A stretch of 64,000 nt of DNA from the NCBI GenBank assembly GCA_012932295.1, contig JAAONU010000013.1, forward strand, positions 9,016,821 to 9,080,820, read 5' to 3'. A program made the translations under genes and the position numbers. Shown here piece after piece: positions 43,684 to 57,294 of this stretch. The stretch is from Cyclina sinensis (taxonomy: Eukaryota; Mollusca; Bivalvia; Venerida; Veneridae). Within the stretch, counting starts at the first letter, position 1. The number at the start of each line of letters is the position of its first letter. The notes beneath the pieces were generated by a model. That model was not told where the DNA came from. It did no database searches and saw only the letters and a program-made list of their open reading frames with translations.

Positions 43684-44090
43684 TCAGCGATAGTTCTAGT
43701 TAAAAACTGATTTTAGTGATGACTAGAATAATTGTCCAGATTCGGTTCAAACCATTAGTATTTATTTCTAGTATCTCATAACACGTAGCAGACACATCAG
43801 TTTTGATTTACTTGCGGCGTCTGATAACTATCATTATAGTTGACGGTCGTAATGTTTCAGTTTTACTCAGCTAGAAGAAAAACAATAAATTATAGACCTC
43901 TATATAGAATCCTTAGGCAGACATGAAAATTATGACTATTTTTATTTGTATTCTGTAAGTTTTACAGTTGTCCGTTAAGAAGTCATTGCCTGTGTTGTAA
44001 AGTTATAAAGTTAATACCACTGAAGCCTAATATTAGTGTATTTGTATTTGTTCTTGTGAAACTGATACGATATTTGAATTAATGTATATA
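43684..44090. other. No recognisable feature
   Basis: AT-rich sequence between the pearl-like element and the palindrome. Confidence 0.4.
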
Positions 44091-44112
44091 GAGGATATTT
44101 GTTTGTTTTTGT

Positions 44113-44233
44113 GGAAGATGGGAATTTATTTCATCTCGTGAACACCATATGTTGATATTTTCACTCGTGGCGCAGCCACGAGTGAAAATATCAACATATG
44201 GTGTTCACGAGATGAAATAAATTCCCATCTTCC
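44113..44233. repeat. Perfect 59-bp-arm palindrome with 3-nt loop
   Basis: Positions 44113-44171 are the exact reverse complement of 44175-44233, with GCA between. The arms start GGAAGATGGG and meet at CGTGGC-GCA-GCCACG. Imperfect pairing continues outward over ATTTGTTTGTTTTT and its complement, giving about 75-bp arms. It looks like a foldback element or a very recent hairpin-mediated inverted duplication. Confidence 0.97.
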
Positions 44234-44254
44234 ATTAAAAAACAAACAAATTTT

Positions 44255-47200
44255 CTTTTTATTTTATGCCAACACGTCAAAAATGGGTATTTTATGACAT
44301 TTTTAAATCAGGGCCTTCAATAAATTCCCTATGGTGAGCCCCAAATCAGTTAATGCGTACTTTGGTTACTCCGCTCAAAAAAAGTGCAGACAATCTCCAA
44401 TACATATGATAACTTTACTTCTGCTGAAATAAACTGAATACACTTTCATCAAATAACATTTATTTTTCTCTACACAGTTTATCAATATTTATTGAATTTT
44501 AGCCATACATACTTTAATTATAAAAGCGGATTAATACCGAGTAATATTCAATCAATTGAATTGAAAGTCGGCCATATTGGATATTGTCCATGTGAGTTAT
44601 GAAAACAAATCAGACATTTTAAATAATTTATGGTAAATTTCATCATTGTTCACAACTAGTTAGGCTCAGGAATTCAATATTATAACTGGATTTAACAAGG
44701 TAAATAAATTTCACTCGCTGTCACTGTCTGAAATACAGCGGATTCTCTTGTATTTGCGTGGTGGGGAAATTCCTGAAGTTTCATCAAGCAGGCCATAAAT
44801 AAGTAGTTCCGGCACAAACAGTGTATTATCAAAATGGTAATTTCACTGATTCAAAACAGTGGATTATCAGTTTTATCTCACTGATATTTCCCTATGTTTC
44901 ATTGGTAGGCATAAAATAAAATGCTTTATTGTAGCATTCGCGTATCCATGAGTGGATTCATTCAATTTTATTTGTTTAATTGTTTTAATACGTATATTGT
45001 GTACTTTGAATATGTTATCGTACAATGTCAATTATATTCTCATCTTCTTCTGTGTAACTGCCTTTTTCGGTAAAAATGCCTTTTACTTAACGACAGGTGT
45101 TCAAGTAATTGTTAGACATGTTTTCTAGTTGTCGATATCACGTGACATACGATTTCATATACATATGTATATTGAAATGTTATGGCCATTTTAAGAAAGC
45201 TATTTTAATAACTATAGAATAAGTAAGGGAGCTCAAATTCAAACATACCTTTTACTTGCCTAAGATTCATGCATACCATACAAGATACTGTACTTTCGGA
45301 TTGCGATTGTAGAGAATTAATCTTTTTTTCTTTTACAATACAGTAATGCATATAATTCATTAATTTTGTGGAAATGGATATCAATTTGAAATTCCCATTA
45401 TCCGTCATTCAGCAGTTAGTAAATTATTTCAGAGTATACGTATCTGTAGGTCTATAATAAATTTACAGGCGTTTCCTTTCGATGTGAGTATTGTGTCATA
45501 CATCAGTTTATTTCAATCACTGCTATGTATGAAGTAGTCATCAAACAGCTAAAATGCATTAACTGCAAAAATAAAAATGAAAGGAAAATATTCTGACGCG
45601 TTTAACTCTAAACACATTCATAATTAGCAGATATTTTGCAGACAGCTTGAGTATCACAATTTCTCGTAGTTTATGCTTTAAGGCATTTAATTTATCGATA
45701 AGATGTTTTGTATATAAGAATACCTGTAATCTTTTAACATCTTCTGTTCATTTTTAAATGAAATCAAATGACTTGACTGGGTTTGGCTGAATTTAGGTTA
45801 TGGTCGGAAAGTAAAAAAAAAAAAGAAGAAAGAAAAATTTCGGTATCGGTTTGATGTTAATCAGTCGTACAAGTCATCATCTTGCTAGTATTAGGATCCT
45901 CAATTCTTTTGCTATCCCAGACAGATAGGTGTTCTCTACAATGACCATTCACTGATTTGCTTCGATCTATAGTCGTTATATTTGACGAATCATAGAAATT
46001 GCCTTATATTGCTTAACTTGTAGAAAAAAAGATTCGGTGAAAATATGAACTTATGGTGGTCTTATGGGTATTCACTGATCTGAGATAGTAACCTAGCTTT
46101 TTAAACCATATAACCTAGAGTAATTCATAGCGCACATTCTTTTCAAAATGTCAAAACTGTGCTCAAGCGTCACCACGTTTTTAATTATTTCAAGATTTTG
46201 ATACATAAATATGAACTGTTGACATTGTTTTTAACCCAGCATGATCATATCCCAGTCATCATTGGGACAAATATTTAGCAAGTTTTCAGAGAAGAACATA
46301 TATAATTTTAACCTCTAAAGTCTTAGAAAGTTCGTGCACTGTCCTAAGTTATTGACCTAGTTTTGTTTACCTAATGTAAATATAGATGTAGGATACCATT
46401 TTGACAATTATTTCATGCGAGGTATATGAAGGTTTAATCAAAATCGTGGACTCTGATTTTTTAAGTATTTTTTCTTCTAATATTCAGAGTATGACGTCAA
46501 TTTAAACCTCTAACAAACATTATGAACAAGTTTAGTAAAGATTTTGTCGTACAATTTCACAATTTTACAATTTAAATAACTCTTCCCTTATAAAATGGCG
46601 ATAATTAAAAAGAATTTCTTATGTCTTAGCTCAGATTCGTTCGGCTGGACAGTTTAAAGTGTTTTATGTGTATGGATTTCTTAAAGAATAATTGTCTTTG
46701 GTTGATATATAGTTGGCGAACTGATTCATTCTGCTAGCATAATTCAATAACAACTCAGAGACTTATTAGTATAGATTTTAATATCAAACGCTGTGTCTCG
46801 ACAAGTTTTATTAAAGTGTTCTATATCATTTGCCAATATTCTTTAGGACAGTGTTTTGTGTCTTTAAGTTTATGTTTTTACCAGTTCATAGTAAGATTTG
46901 TTTTCTTTCTTGAGTCAATTGTGTTAATTTTGTTGAATGATTTCCATATATATTGAGGACAATTTACAGATATAGAAATAACAGTTTGCATAAGCTCCAT
47001 TAAAGAAGAGGGAGTCTTATTCATTACCTTTTATTTTTCACCAGTTTTATTTTAGGACTTTTTCCTGACATTTTGCCTAATAAGGGATGAATGAATATAG
47101 ATACATATTAAACACATTGAAAAGATATCAACTTGTTTGAAACTAAATACCGCGATTCTACAATCGTTAAAACTAAAGTATATATTTCGGTTGAAAATCA

Positions 47201-48020
47201 TTCAATACCTTATACTTCAATCAGCTGAATTCAGCTAAAACGCAAAACTAAAAAAACAATAATCTTGGCAAAGAAAACAAATGAAAAATGTTATAGAATT
47301 TATTCAAGCGCTATATTCCAATGCAAGCATCGAAAAACAAGTGTTCTAAAGCAAGCTAATGTACGGAGCATCTAAAGTTTCACCCCACACTTTTGATTGA
47401 CACTTTCTTTTTCTTATTTTGAAATTAAATAAAAACGAAATAAATTACAGAATATCCGCAAATAAATTCAAGTGATCTGAATTCTATTTTTTGTCATTTA
47501 ATATTTGGATTAATACAGAATATTAACGTCATAAGTCGCTGCCACTACATACACTACCTTGTATCGTTATATTGATTTGTTTAAAAATTTTCCTAATCTT
47601 CATTGTGAAATTAATTTTTTTTAAGGAACAACATGCAGACGGATAGATGGTTTGAAATGAATTTTCTTAATACACGATAATCACAGACTATTGATATTTT
47701 ATTGCAAAATTTCGTGTAAATTTATCACACAACATTGATGGATCCAAAGCGGTATAAACCCACTTTCTAGTATTTACAACTATAATAACAATCTCACAAA
47801 GAGAGACTGGTTATTATTTCAAAAGAAAGCGTGATAGTTTATGTCTGCTACAGATGAGATGATAGATGGATGACCTGGCCCACGCCTACCAGAGACAGAC
47901 GGAACTACCTTTCACAGTGACAGCTATGTACATATTTTAGGCAAGTCTCCATAACCACCGATCAGATTTTGAGCAAACTTCACAGGAATGAGTACTTTTC
48001 ATGGTTATTGTCATGTGTGC
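44255..48020. other. No recognisable feature
   Basis: AT-rich, no convincing ORF, no tandem repeat seen. It could be intronic or intergenic. Confidence 0.45.
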
Positions 48021-48070
48021 GGAGGGGGGCGGGGGGAGGGGCGGCGAGAGAGAGAGGAGAAAGCTGGGAG
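48021..48070. repeat. G-rich then GA-rich purine tract
   Basis: GGAGGGGGGCGGGGGGAGGGG at 48021-48041 followed by a GAGAGAGAGAGGAGAAAG tract. Four adjacent G-runs could form a G-quadruplex. Confidence 0.8.
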
Positions 48071-48833
48071 AGACACGTGTTTTTTCAAAAAAATAATTCT
48101 CTTAAATTATCTGGAAAGATAAATTTAGTTTTAAATTCAAATGGAGAGAGACATTGGCTTGATGAATATTGACCTTAGGGCTTGTCAGAAATAAGTATCA
48201 GCTTGTTAATACAAAGGCTGCGTTGGTCAAAATGGTTTGTCTAGATGTGTTTTAAATGCAAATTTACAAAACACAAAATGGTCTGGGTCAGTTAAGATAC
48301 TTATTAGGTATCTCTATCTCTTAAAGTAAACGGAAACAATCACTAGATGTAGTGTAACAAAGTATTTGCACTTCTTTTTCCACACAACAACGGTTATCAT
48401 GTGCACTTTCACTTTATTTCAACGTTCAACCTCAATGTAAAACATCTAACCATCAATGTTTTTATTTTAAACAGAATGATAATGATATTTTTTAATGTCA
48501 AGAACAGTTTGCGTGGCTTTTTCTGCATATTCCGGAAGTGTAATATGACTCAAGTCTATACTCATTTAATGACAGATATTATGTACTTACTTTATATTAT
48601 CCAGTATCAGAAAATATATATAAAAATGATTATATACTTCATTATGATACATCGTAATTTAATATCAATATCACATCATGTATTTTACATTAATTGTCAA
48701 ATGGTTGTATAATTCCTACTGATAGAATATTATAAGCCTCATCAAGTCGCCAAAAAGGATTTACAATAAAATCAGTACAGAATAAGGCACTATTCTTTAA
48801 TTTACAGCTTCTAAAAGCGTGCATGTGACCTTT

Positions 48834-49511
48834 GTAACACCGCACTTTTGGGTCAAACGCACTTTGGGGACCCTAAAGTGCATTACACAGGTACATATGC
48901 AATTTTTAACATCAGACAAACGACTGCACTTTTGTGTCATAAAAAATAAATAAAAAACAACGAATTTGAGTGATATTTTGAAGTAATATCTTGTTCTTAA
49001 TGCCAATGGTAAACTAGAAATAAGGAATGAAGTAGGATAAAGTGGGATTCCAATAGCAGACTATAGTTTATTTTACTTTACATTTACAATTGAAATAGTT
49101 TGTTATATAGTCACGATTTTCATGATATTTAAAGTGATAACATTCAATTTCATAAAACATTTATCACTTACATTTAATAAGCAACAAAAACAATGTTGTT
49201 TTTTTTTCATTTTTTTTTTTTTAAATTACTACGACATCAAAATTTAAATGGCACTAAGTAAGATTATTTGATTGCACAGTCATGTATCTAAGTATCGACC
49301 GTTATCTTGAACTCCACCTTAAATATTTCAAGGTAGCAGATCGAAAATAAGTCAGTTCTCAGTATTTAAGCAGAACACAGTTGACACCTTCAGAACTTTG
49401 GAACCCAAAGTGCGTTGATATGTAGCATATTAACGCACTTTTGGGTCCATTTCTCGATTTTGACCCCAAAGTGCGTTGTGAAGTTTACCACACTTTGGAG
49501 TGCGGTGTTAC
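48834..49511. mobile_element. Non-autonomous TIR element, ~678 bp
   Basis: Left end GTAACACCGCACTTTTGGG and right end with GAGTGCGGTGTTAC are inverted. Subterminal copies of AACGCACTTTNGGG occur several times near both ends in both orientations (48857-48885, 49393-49510). The interior is AT-rich and non-coding. A clear target-site duplication was not found, so the superfamily is open. Confidence 0.75.
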
Positions 49512-52500
49512 GGAACTTTTCCAATTCATAATTCATATAATTTTATGTATTCTTTTGAGAAGCAGAAAAGACATGAACAATCAACAATAAATTTACATAA
49601 TATGGGTTTATAAAAATTCGTCATCTAATCAAATGATATCTTAAGACAAAGAATGAGAATGTTACTCTTTACAAATGGTGTAGTGCATTGTGACACTTGT
49701 TCCTGTATTAAATATTCCGATACTTTAATAGTTTGCTAGTTAGTATTGCAGTCGACTTAAACATTTTGATTGTTTCTGACAGTTCTGATAGTGAAATTAT
49801 TAGCAAATGAAATATTATTAGTATTAGTAATTAGTAACAAAACAACCTTCAACTGGAATTGCAGTTTTGTATGTGTATAACATAATTTAATATCCAGCAA
49901 CGTAATTAATATGTAACTATATAAACACATACGCCGGCATTTTATCAGTAATTATATACCTTTCAGTAGAAGTAAAAGGTCCGTCTCATATATACAAAGA
50001 AAAAGGCACAAATGATTTATATAGAAAATAATAGCTTCCTCCTGAAATATAATTGCTGTTTTAAATCTTGGTCAATATTACATAAGGGACATAGTTGATT
50101 TATATTTTTCTTGTAATTTTTCAGGAACAGCAACTCCTGTTTCATCTAATTAACGACATCACGTTAGAACATCCTAATATCTTGATTTTGCAACTGACAA
50201 AGCACGTCAACACTGCGAGATATATTGAAATGTAAAATAATTGATGGTTTGTTAGCCAATTTTCTATTTCATTTTCCGCAAGAAAAAAATAAGTAATGAG
50301 AAAATGGTTCTTCAGACGTGTTTGTCTGAGTTATTTCGTAAGATTATATTGTCTTCTTGTCAATGTTCAAGTCGAGAAAGTTTCTTTTGAGCAATCTGGT
50401 AATTGATAAGAGTGAGAGCCATAAAGTCATGCAAATAACCGTCGTCTTTGAACCAGCATTTGCTTTCACAGAGCATGAAACTAAAAATAAAAAGAAGTGT
50501 ACTCGATTGAAAGGTCCTTAATTTGTAAGTGCTTATTGTAACCTCCCTGGAATCTTTAAAACGTTTCTAGAACTCAACAAGTTTTGTATCAAAAATGCAT
50601 TTCTCAATTTAGATGGGACCTGACCTGAATTCAAAAGCCAAAACAAAGTACATATTTTATAACTCTTTTTTTTTTTTTTTTTTTTAGAAAAGCTACCTCA
50701 CCTTGTAATTCACAAGTAATGCCAGACATCTGAGACGCTTTATTATCTGCAAAGCTACAATGTTATAATCTAGTGAAAAACACTCAAACATTCAAAAATA
50801 TTTCAAAGGAGCATCATGTCCTCATTTCTTGGATTTGCCCGAAATTTAGCCTTCAGATCTTGAACACAAAGCAAACAACTAGAAAATGTCCACGGCTACC
50901 ATAAAACTATCTTTTATCAAGAATTTTTAAGTTTCATGCTGAAAACTACTTAAGCAACGGTTAAATGTGTTAAATTTTACTAAATGTTAAACGTAAATTA
51001 TACAATAAACGTACACATATAATACTTACCAGTCAATGACATGTGCAATGTGATAAATTGCGCCATTTGCACTGTCCTTTTTTTCAAAAATGAAATATAA
51101 GATATCAACGGGTTTAAGAAATTTTGTGTATGTCTATGATTTATATAATATTCAGCACTTTATGTCAGATTTCTTTTCTAGTCAATTTTCAATGCAAGAA
51201 ATCTTCCATGTAACAATGCGGTAATAATTATCGTAAGCGTAAGACAATTGGTGTCTCGAGACAAAGCGCATCATTTCTGTGTCTTACTCCAAAACATTGT
51301 TCTTTTATTTGGAATAATTCGTCAACACATGATTTCATTTTATTCTTTCAAACAACCATTCGTTTTCCCCATTGGTAGAATAGATTACAATGTTTAATCA
51401 TGTAAGCTTGTATATCATACAGAAAGTGTTTAAGGCACATTTTTGTAACATAACAAAATTACACTGTTACATAATTCAAAGGATGTCAATGAAATCCAAA
51501 TTTATTTTTCGACTACTCAAAAAGTTTTTCAAATGGTTAACCGTTTACTTGTTATACTAATATATAGTTGGGGAAAACATTGTGTTTCGCGTATTTCGAA
51601 TGGAGGAAATTCAATATTCAAACAATATAATTTTATGGTCTAAATATATAGAAATATTCATCAAAATCAATAAATTTTTCAAAAAGTTGGAATGTTAAAT
51701 ATTTATTTTACCAAACGACTTGCTTTGTAACTTCGTTATTATTATTATTATTATTATTGGTAAACAAAAAACTTCTATCATACATTCAATAATACATCAA
51801 CATTATGTATATTTCGAGTGTAAAACATGAATCATAGAACTTAGTCACTACGACATGTAATTTATACACAAGATTAAAATACACTTAACAAAAACTTAGG
51901 TTATTACATATGTCGCCTTAATGAAGTGATTTGTTTGAATATAAGCTTTCATTATAAATAGCAAAGCATAAACTCAAAGCAATATTATCAGGGCTCACAA
52001 ACTAACCATGATAACGATAATAACATGCTCTACCAGACCCTAGTTCTTAAGGTTATACTTCATATTCTTGTCTTAAAATCGACCATCCTAACTTTCAAAC
52101 ATATTCAAACGAAGAGTTTTTTTAGCAAGATTGTTGGTTGATTCACATGCAAGAAGTTGTTGTTAAATTAACCTGCTTGTACTTAGGCTTATTTCTGCTT
52201 CGATCGTTGTAATAAATTATTGAGAGGAAATCATTATTAGTTTTAATTGGTTGTAATTAACACCAGTGATATCCCACCTGCTGCGTTTTATGAGCAAAAG
52301 ATTAATATTTGCTTTGGCAAACATACGCAAGCAAAATCAAATAGTTGATTGGACCACTCTAATTATGCAAACTTAATGTTTTCACTGAAAACAAAGTATT
52401 GGTGTAATCGATCAGTGATCGATTTTAAGCTGGAGTGTCTTTTTCGATACTGCTATTACACATATATTTTAATCTACTTTACCAAAGTTTTAGTAGTAAG

Positions 52501-55500
52501 GAATTTTTATTAAATAATAATGAGAGCACAAACTTACAGGTTATAAAATCAGTAAATGTCCATTGCCCGGCGTTTTGACTTTGGAAATAACCCTTACAAT
52601 GTACTTTTTTCTTTTGAGTAAGATATATTCGAATAAATTGACTACAATAAAATGTTTAAAAGGTTTTTCTGAATATCTATCATAAAGTGACAGCTTATAT
52701 AAGCCAGATACAATGTATATAAGACTTATACATTTTACAATGGAACTAATATCATTCTTCTAGTCATGTCCACGTTTGAGTCTAGATACATTAAATCATC
52801 AGAAGTGTCTAAACCGCACCAGACATTAAACAAATATAAGCTTTAGTAATGTTTTGAGACAAGCATTACATAACCGTTATTGAAATTAGTTTTTGTGTAC
52901 ACGCAGCTGGTTATGTCGTCTTCTTGTCCGAATTAAAACCGCTTTGACGTAATACAGGTTATTCAGTCCGATAAGTTGATAAAGTAGCAATTTTTTTGCA
53001 ATATCAGCAATATTGCAATCCCATAATATTGAAAGTGAAACATTTCTCGGTACTTGGAAATACAAACTTGACCTAATTAAAGGCTTATATATGAGTTAGC
53101 AAAATAGGCAGAATATACAGTTACCTTTAAGGAATTGAAAAGAAAAACCAGAGTACCGAATGCCAAGAACTCGTGGCTGAAATCATGTGACGTCGTGTCC
53201 CTTAAAAAGAAGACAACAGAGCTTATAACTGAAATGTGGACGGCATTATTTCTTTGCTCGTCATTTAAAAGCAGCACTTTTGTAATGATTGGCTGAAATG
53301 TCTGATAGAATGTCGAAACGTCAAACATTTATTGTCGTAAGAGGTATTCTTTTAGACTTGCTAAAACAATTGAAAAGCAATGCAACTGAGTTCAGTTGTC
53401 TCTTTTTACGTGTCAAATACTTCGATTTTTTTAACTTTGAGAATAAGCCTAAGATATCGCGGAATTTTGTTTTGGATTTAAAAATCCCTTCAAGATTGTA
53501 CTAGTTATAATGTAATATGCTTCTCGTTAATGTCTCGTATTTGTTTATTTTATATCTCAAGTAGAAACGATATAAAATACAAAATTGCTTAAGTGTTTTA
53601 GTGTCATTTTATCAGATTTTGTTAACGATTTGAAAGGGAAATGTTTATATTTTAAAGACCAGGTAATCAATAAGTGATATAACAATCTTTTTGCAGAGCA
53701 GAGTCATGTCTTTTTAATTCCCCCTAGACGGACAACTCAACTAATATATATCTTTTAATTAGAGTTAATTTGTTTACAAAATTTAGATTAAATTTATTAG
53801 CACTAACATTTAGTAGGAAATCTGTAAAATGAAATATGTGAATAGAACAATGTATTGTTTTGCTAAATTCATTCTTGTATATTGAAAACTTTTCTTGTCT
53901 ATTTTAGCATGTTAATAATGTTTCTTCTTTTCAAAAAGTCGATTACATCGCATCGGTAGTTTGTCTTTGGTGAAACATAATTTGTATAAGGAGCTGATGT
54001 TGCTTTGGTAACCATTTTTATTCATTTCCTGTCATGCATTTTAAGATGTGGTGTACAGAGAAAATTCCAAATTTGTGCTCGAGTTTGTTTAATTTGACGA
54101 AATCATCTCGTCTCTTCGACATTTTCAAGTCGGAGAATTTCTCTGGCACACTCGGTGTTGACATTGCAAATGCAACACAATATTTGTCTTTTGACATGTA
54201 AATGAATTAACTGGTTTGAACAAACAGTGATTATTCTATGGGCAAGAACATTTCAGGCTTCAGAAACACTAGTTTGCTTAAAAGACATTTTGTCTGTGTA
54301 GACATTTAATTTGATGATAAACTCAAATACTTCGAATTCCTTGGTAAGCTGCATTATTATACGAAAATTACCTTCTTATTCTTTCTAAATACGTTCCTAT
54401 CTTATGTTATGTTCAAACGTAATTTTCTTTTTTTTTCTTTTTTTTTGTTTGTTAAAAGTTCAGTTAAAAGGAATGAATTGTAAACGTGTCAATGAGTATG
54501 CATGAAGTTCACGTGGATTGAGTACAAAAGATTCATGAAACAATTGTAATTTTGTTTTATAATTTTCAGCAGTTTCGAAATGAAAACAAATTTATTGCAA
54601 TTAAACATAAGACAGTTTTAGTCATTGAAAGATATCTTTTCAATAGCTTGATTACACCTTTTCAGCTGTATTCTAAAATGTAAAAGAAATAAATGTTAAA
54701 ACATACGTTAAGGTTTCCAGTTTAGTAAACGGCATATGTTTGTTTATTTTCATTTCAAAATTTCATGATTGACTGAATATACGTTAGACTCTTTTATTGA
54801 CTGCATAATACTTCAGAGGTCCAATATCTATAAACTTACTGTCTTGTACGATGTTATTTTTAACATCATTTTACCCTGTAATTCAAGGAACGGAAACAAA
54901 ACAACCATCTGAGCTCAAAAAGTCAAGTAATTTGGTAACGTTGATCTAAAACCATACTGCCTAGTAACAAAAGTGTTTGATAACAACTAACAAGCTGACT
55001 TGTTGTATACTGGACAAATCCATATATCTCTCAGGGCACAAAACTATTCACAGATAACGATCGAGTAGTGTTGTTATTAAAATAATAACATATTTATTTA
55101 CAGTACTTCATAAAAAATAGTTTCGAGCCGAAACATTTCGAAAGATATTAAAATACTTCTTTTCTTTTGTACTGTTTACAGCTAGGTCAAGTTCTAAGAA
55201 TACTGGCAGTGTTTTTTTAACTTGTTTAACTAGTACCATTTTCTTGTTTTTGATTTATGTTCATGTAAAACTGTCTTTGTATAGGTATTAATGATGTTTA
55301 ATCAGACAATGTCTAAGCACTGGGTGTCTTCTGAAAGCTGGTGAAAGATCACCTTTCATGATTTTTAGCTGCAGTATTGCCTCGCAGGTTAGTATACATA
55401 TTTATTATTATGAACAGGAAGATATGCTTTTCCGGGTAGACCTTTATCAAATCGAATGTGCTTAGTAGTAAAGTCAGCGGCTACTCTACAGCTTTGGGCT

Positions 55501-56521
55501 CAATCATCTGCCTAAGGACGAACATATCAAGGACACTATTGCGGCGTTATCGCTTACATTAAATTGTATATAATCGCATGAGTGTTCTAACCAAGGAATC
55601 ACAAAACATAAGCACAACCATGAAAAGTAATTTTTAAAGGCAATAAAAGATATATATTCACTCTTTAAACACGATGCCAATTTTCATATGTAAATTATTT
55701 TGTTGGAAAACAAGTCATATTATCATAACATTGGTATTACATAGATTTAGCGATCATACTGAAGAACTGAAGGAAATATCTGAGGCATTTTAAGAAACGA
55801 CCTACTATTTCCATGTACATGAGCTGCCTGAACCTTCAAGGTGTATATATAGATAAAGTAAAAAAATATATTAATAACATTTTATGAAATCAAATTTCAA
55901 GAAAAAAATGTTTAGAGTGAAAGAAAAAAGACTATCTTGTGGTTTTCTTGCGGAATAGCTATGCCACGTTCATTTATATATTCATTAAAATATTGTACAC
56001 CTCCTACCATTTTGAAAAGGGCGTTTAAGGTATTAAGTTACACTGACATAAGTCTTAATTCAACAATATATGACTCAGCTTCACGTTTTCCCGCACAGAA
56101 TTAAAAAATAACTGACATATAAGCAAAGAAAACTGAAACAGTTTCAGTATTTGTTTATCAAGTCAAATTCAACAAACGTTTGCCAAACGATTTCCAAGCA
56201 AGTAAAAGAGCATGTTTATGGAAAATGGACACAGGAGTAATAATAACACTTTTACACATGTATAAACCGACTAGGTTTAGTGAATTATCTGACTTTCCCC
56301 GTATACTAGTCAATAAAGTTAACTCTTTTATCTTTTTATATACGTGTATTAGTCAGCGTTAGAGTGGACTGTTTATCTTAAATTGTGCGTATTCTTATAA
56401 TTATTATAAGCGAGTTAGAAGTAAATCACACTTTAAAAGAGTCAAAATCCACAGGATAACATTTAATTAACTAAATACGTGTAACTACTTAACTTCCCCA
56501 CACAAAAGATAAGTCACACAT
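49512..56521. other. Long AT-rich stretch; three copies of a ~45-90-bp degenerate motif
   Basis: No gene is supported. Short microsatellites occur, for example (ATT)n at 51737-51760 and a poly-T at 50667-50685. A segment of the type CAAGTCGAGAAAGTTTCT recurs near 50370, 54125 and, outside this interval, 57030. Confidence 0.45.
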
Positions 56522-56587
56522 TTTATTTCATAACAGAACTCTACGAGACATGACTTTATTTCATAACAGAACTCTACGAGACATGAC
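56522..56587. repeat. Perfect 33-bp tandem duplication
   Basis: The unit TTTATTTCATAACAGAAC... ending GACATGAC occurs twice head to tail without change. Confidence 0.95.
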
Positions 56588-57236
56588 GTTTATTAAATTA
56601 ATGTTAATTAACAAAGAATACAAAATGTGTATTTTAAAAGTCATTATGATATAATTATCCAAAACTTCAGTGCAATATGAACAACGAAGATCACTGCGGT
56701 AGATATTAACATTTTTAAGAGGCTTATTATCAAACGGATAAACTAGGATTGACAATTGCATTTAAAAAATTCCTTCGTTTGGAGATACAGACTCGCTTCT
56801 TCTAAATGACCATCTGCATGCGAGCAGAATAATGCAGTTTTGCCAAATGTTATGTAAATTTTATCAAAACAAGAAGATTAGAAACACCAATTCGTGACTT
56901 GCTAATCAATTTTAAATCACGTTCTGCCAGGAATATCGACGCTGAATAACTTAACTGTAAAAGAAACCGAGCGTTAAGTCTTGTTTGTCAAGTTTGTTTG
57001 ATAAAACTGCCACATCTTCTTACCAATTTTCCAGTCGAGGAAGTTTCTCTGAAGAAATTTCGACTGTAATATATTTTTTATTTTGTCTCGAGACAATTTT
57101 ATCACACCTTCGGCTTTATGAATCATTTATTACTTGTATATAGACAATAATTTGTCAAATCAAACGTTCAATACTCTTACTCTCTGTGGCTAAAAAGTCT
57201 TTATTACCGTTGAGTCTAAGCATGTTACAGTGGTGA

Positions 57237-57255
57237 TCTCTCTCTCTCTCTCTCT

Positions 57256-57292
<37 letters not shown>
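57237..57292. repeat. (TC)n(GT)n compound microsatellite
   Basis: About eleven TC units are followed directly by about seventeen GT units. Confidence 0.97.

Positions 57293-57294
<2 letters not shown>

Noticed and set aside
53077..53328. 83-codon minus-strand hydrophobic ORF as a membrane protein
   Set aside because: AT-rich DNA readily yields Phe/Leu-rich ORFs; no splice sites, start context or family support.
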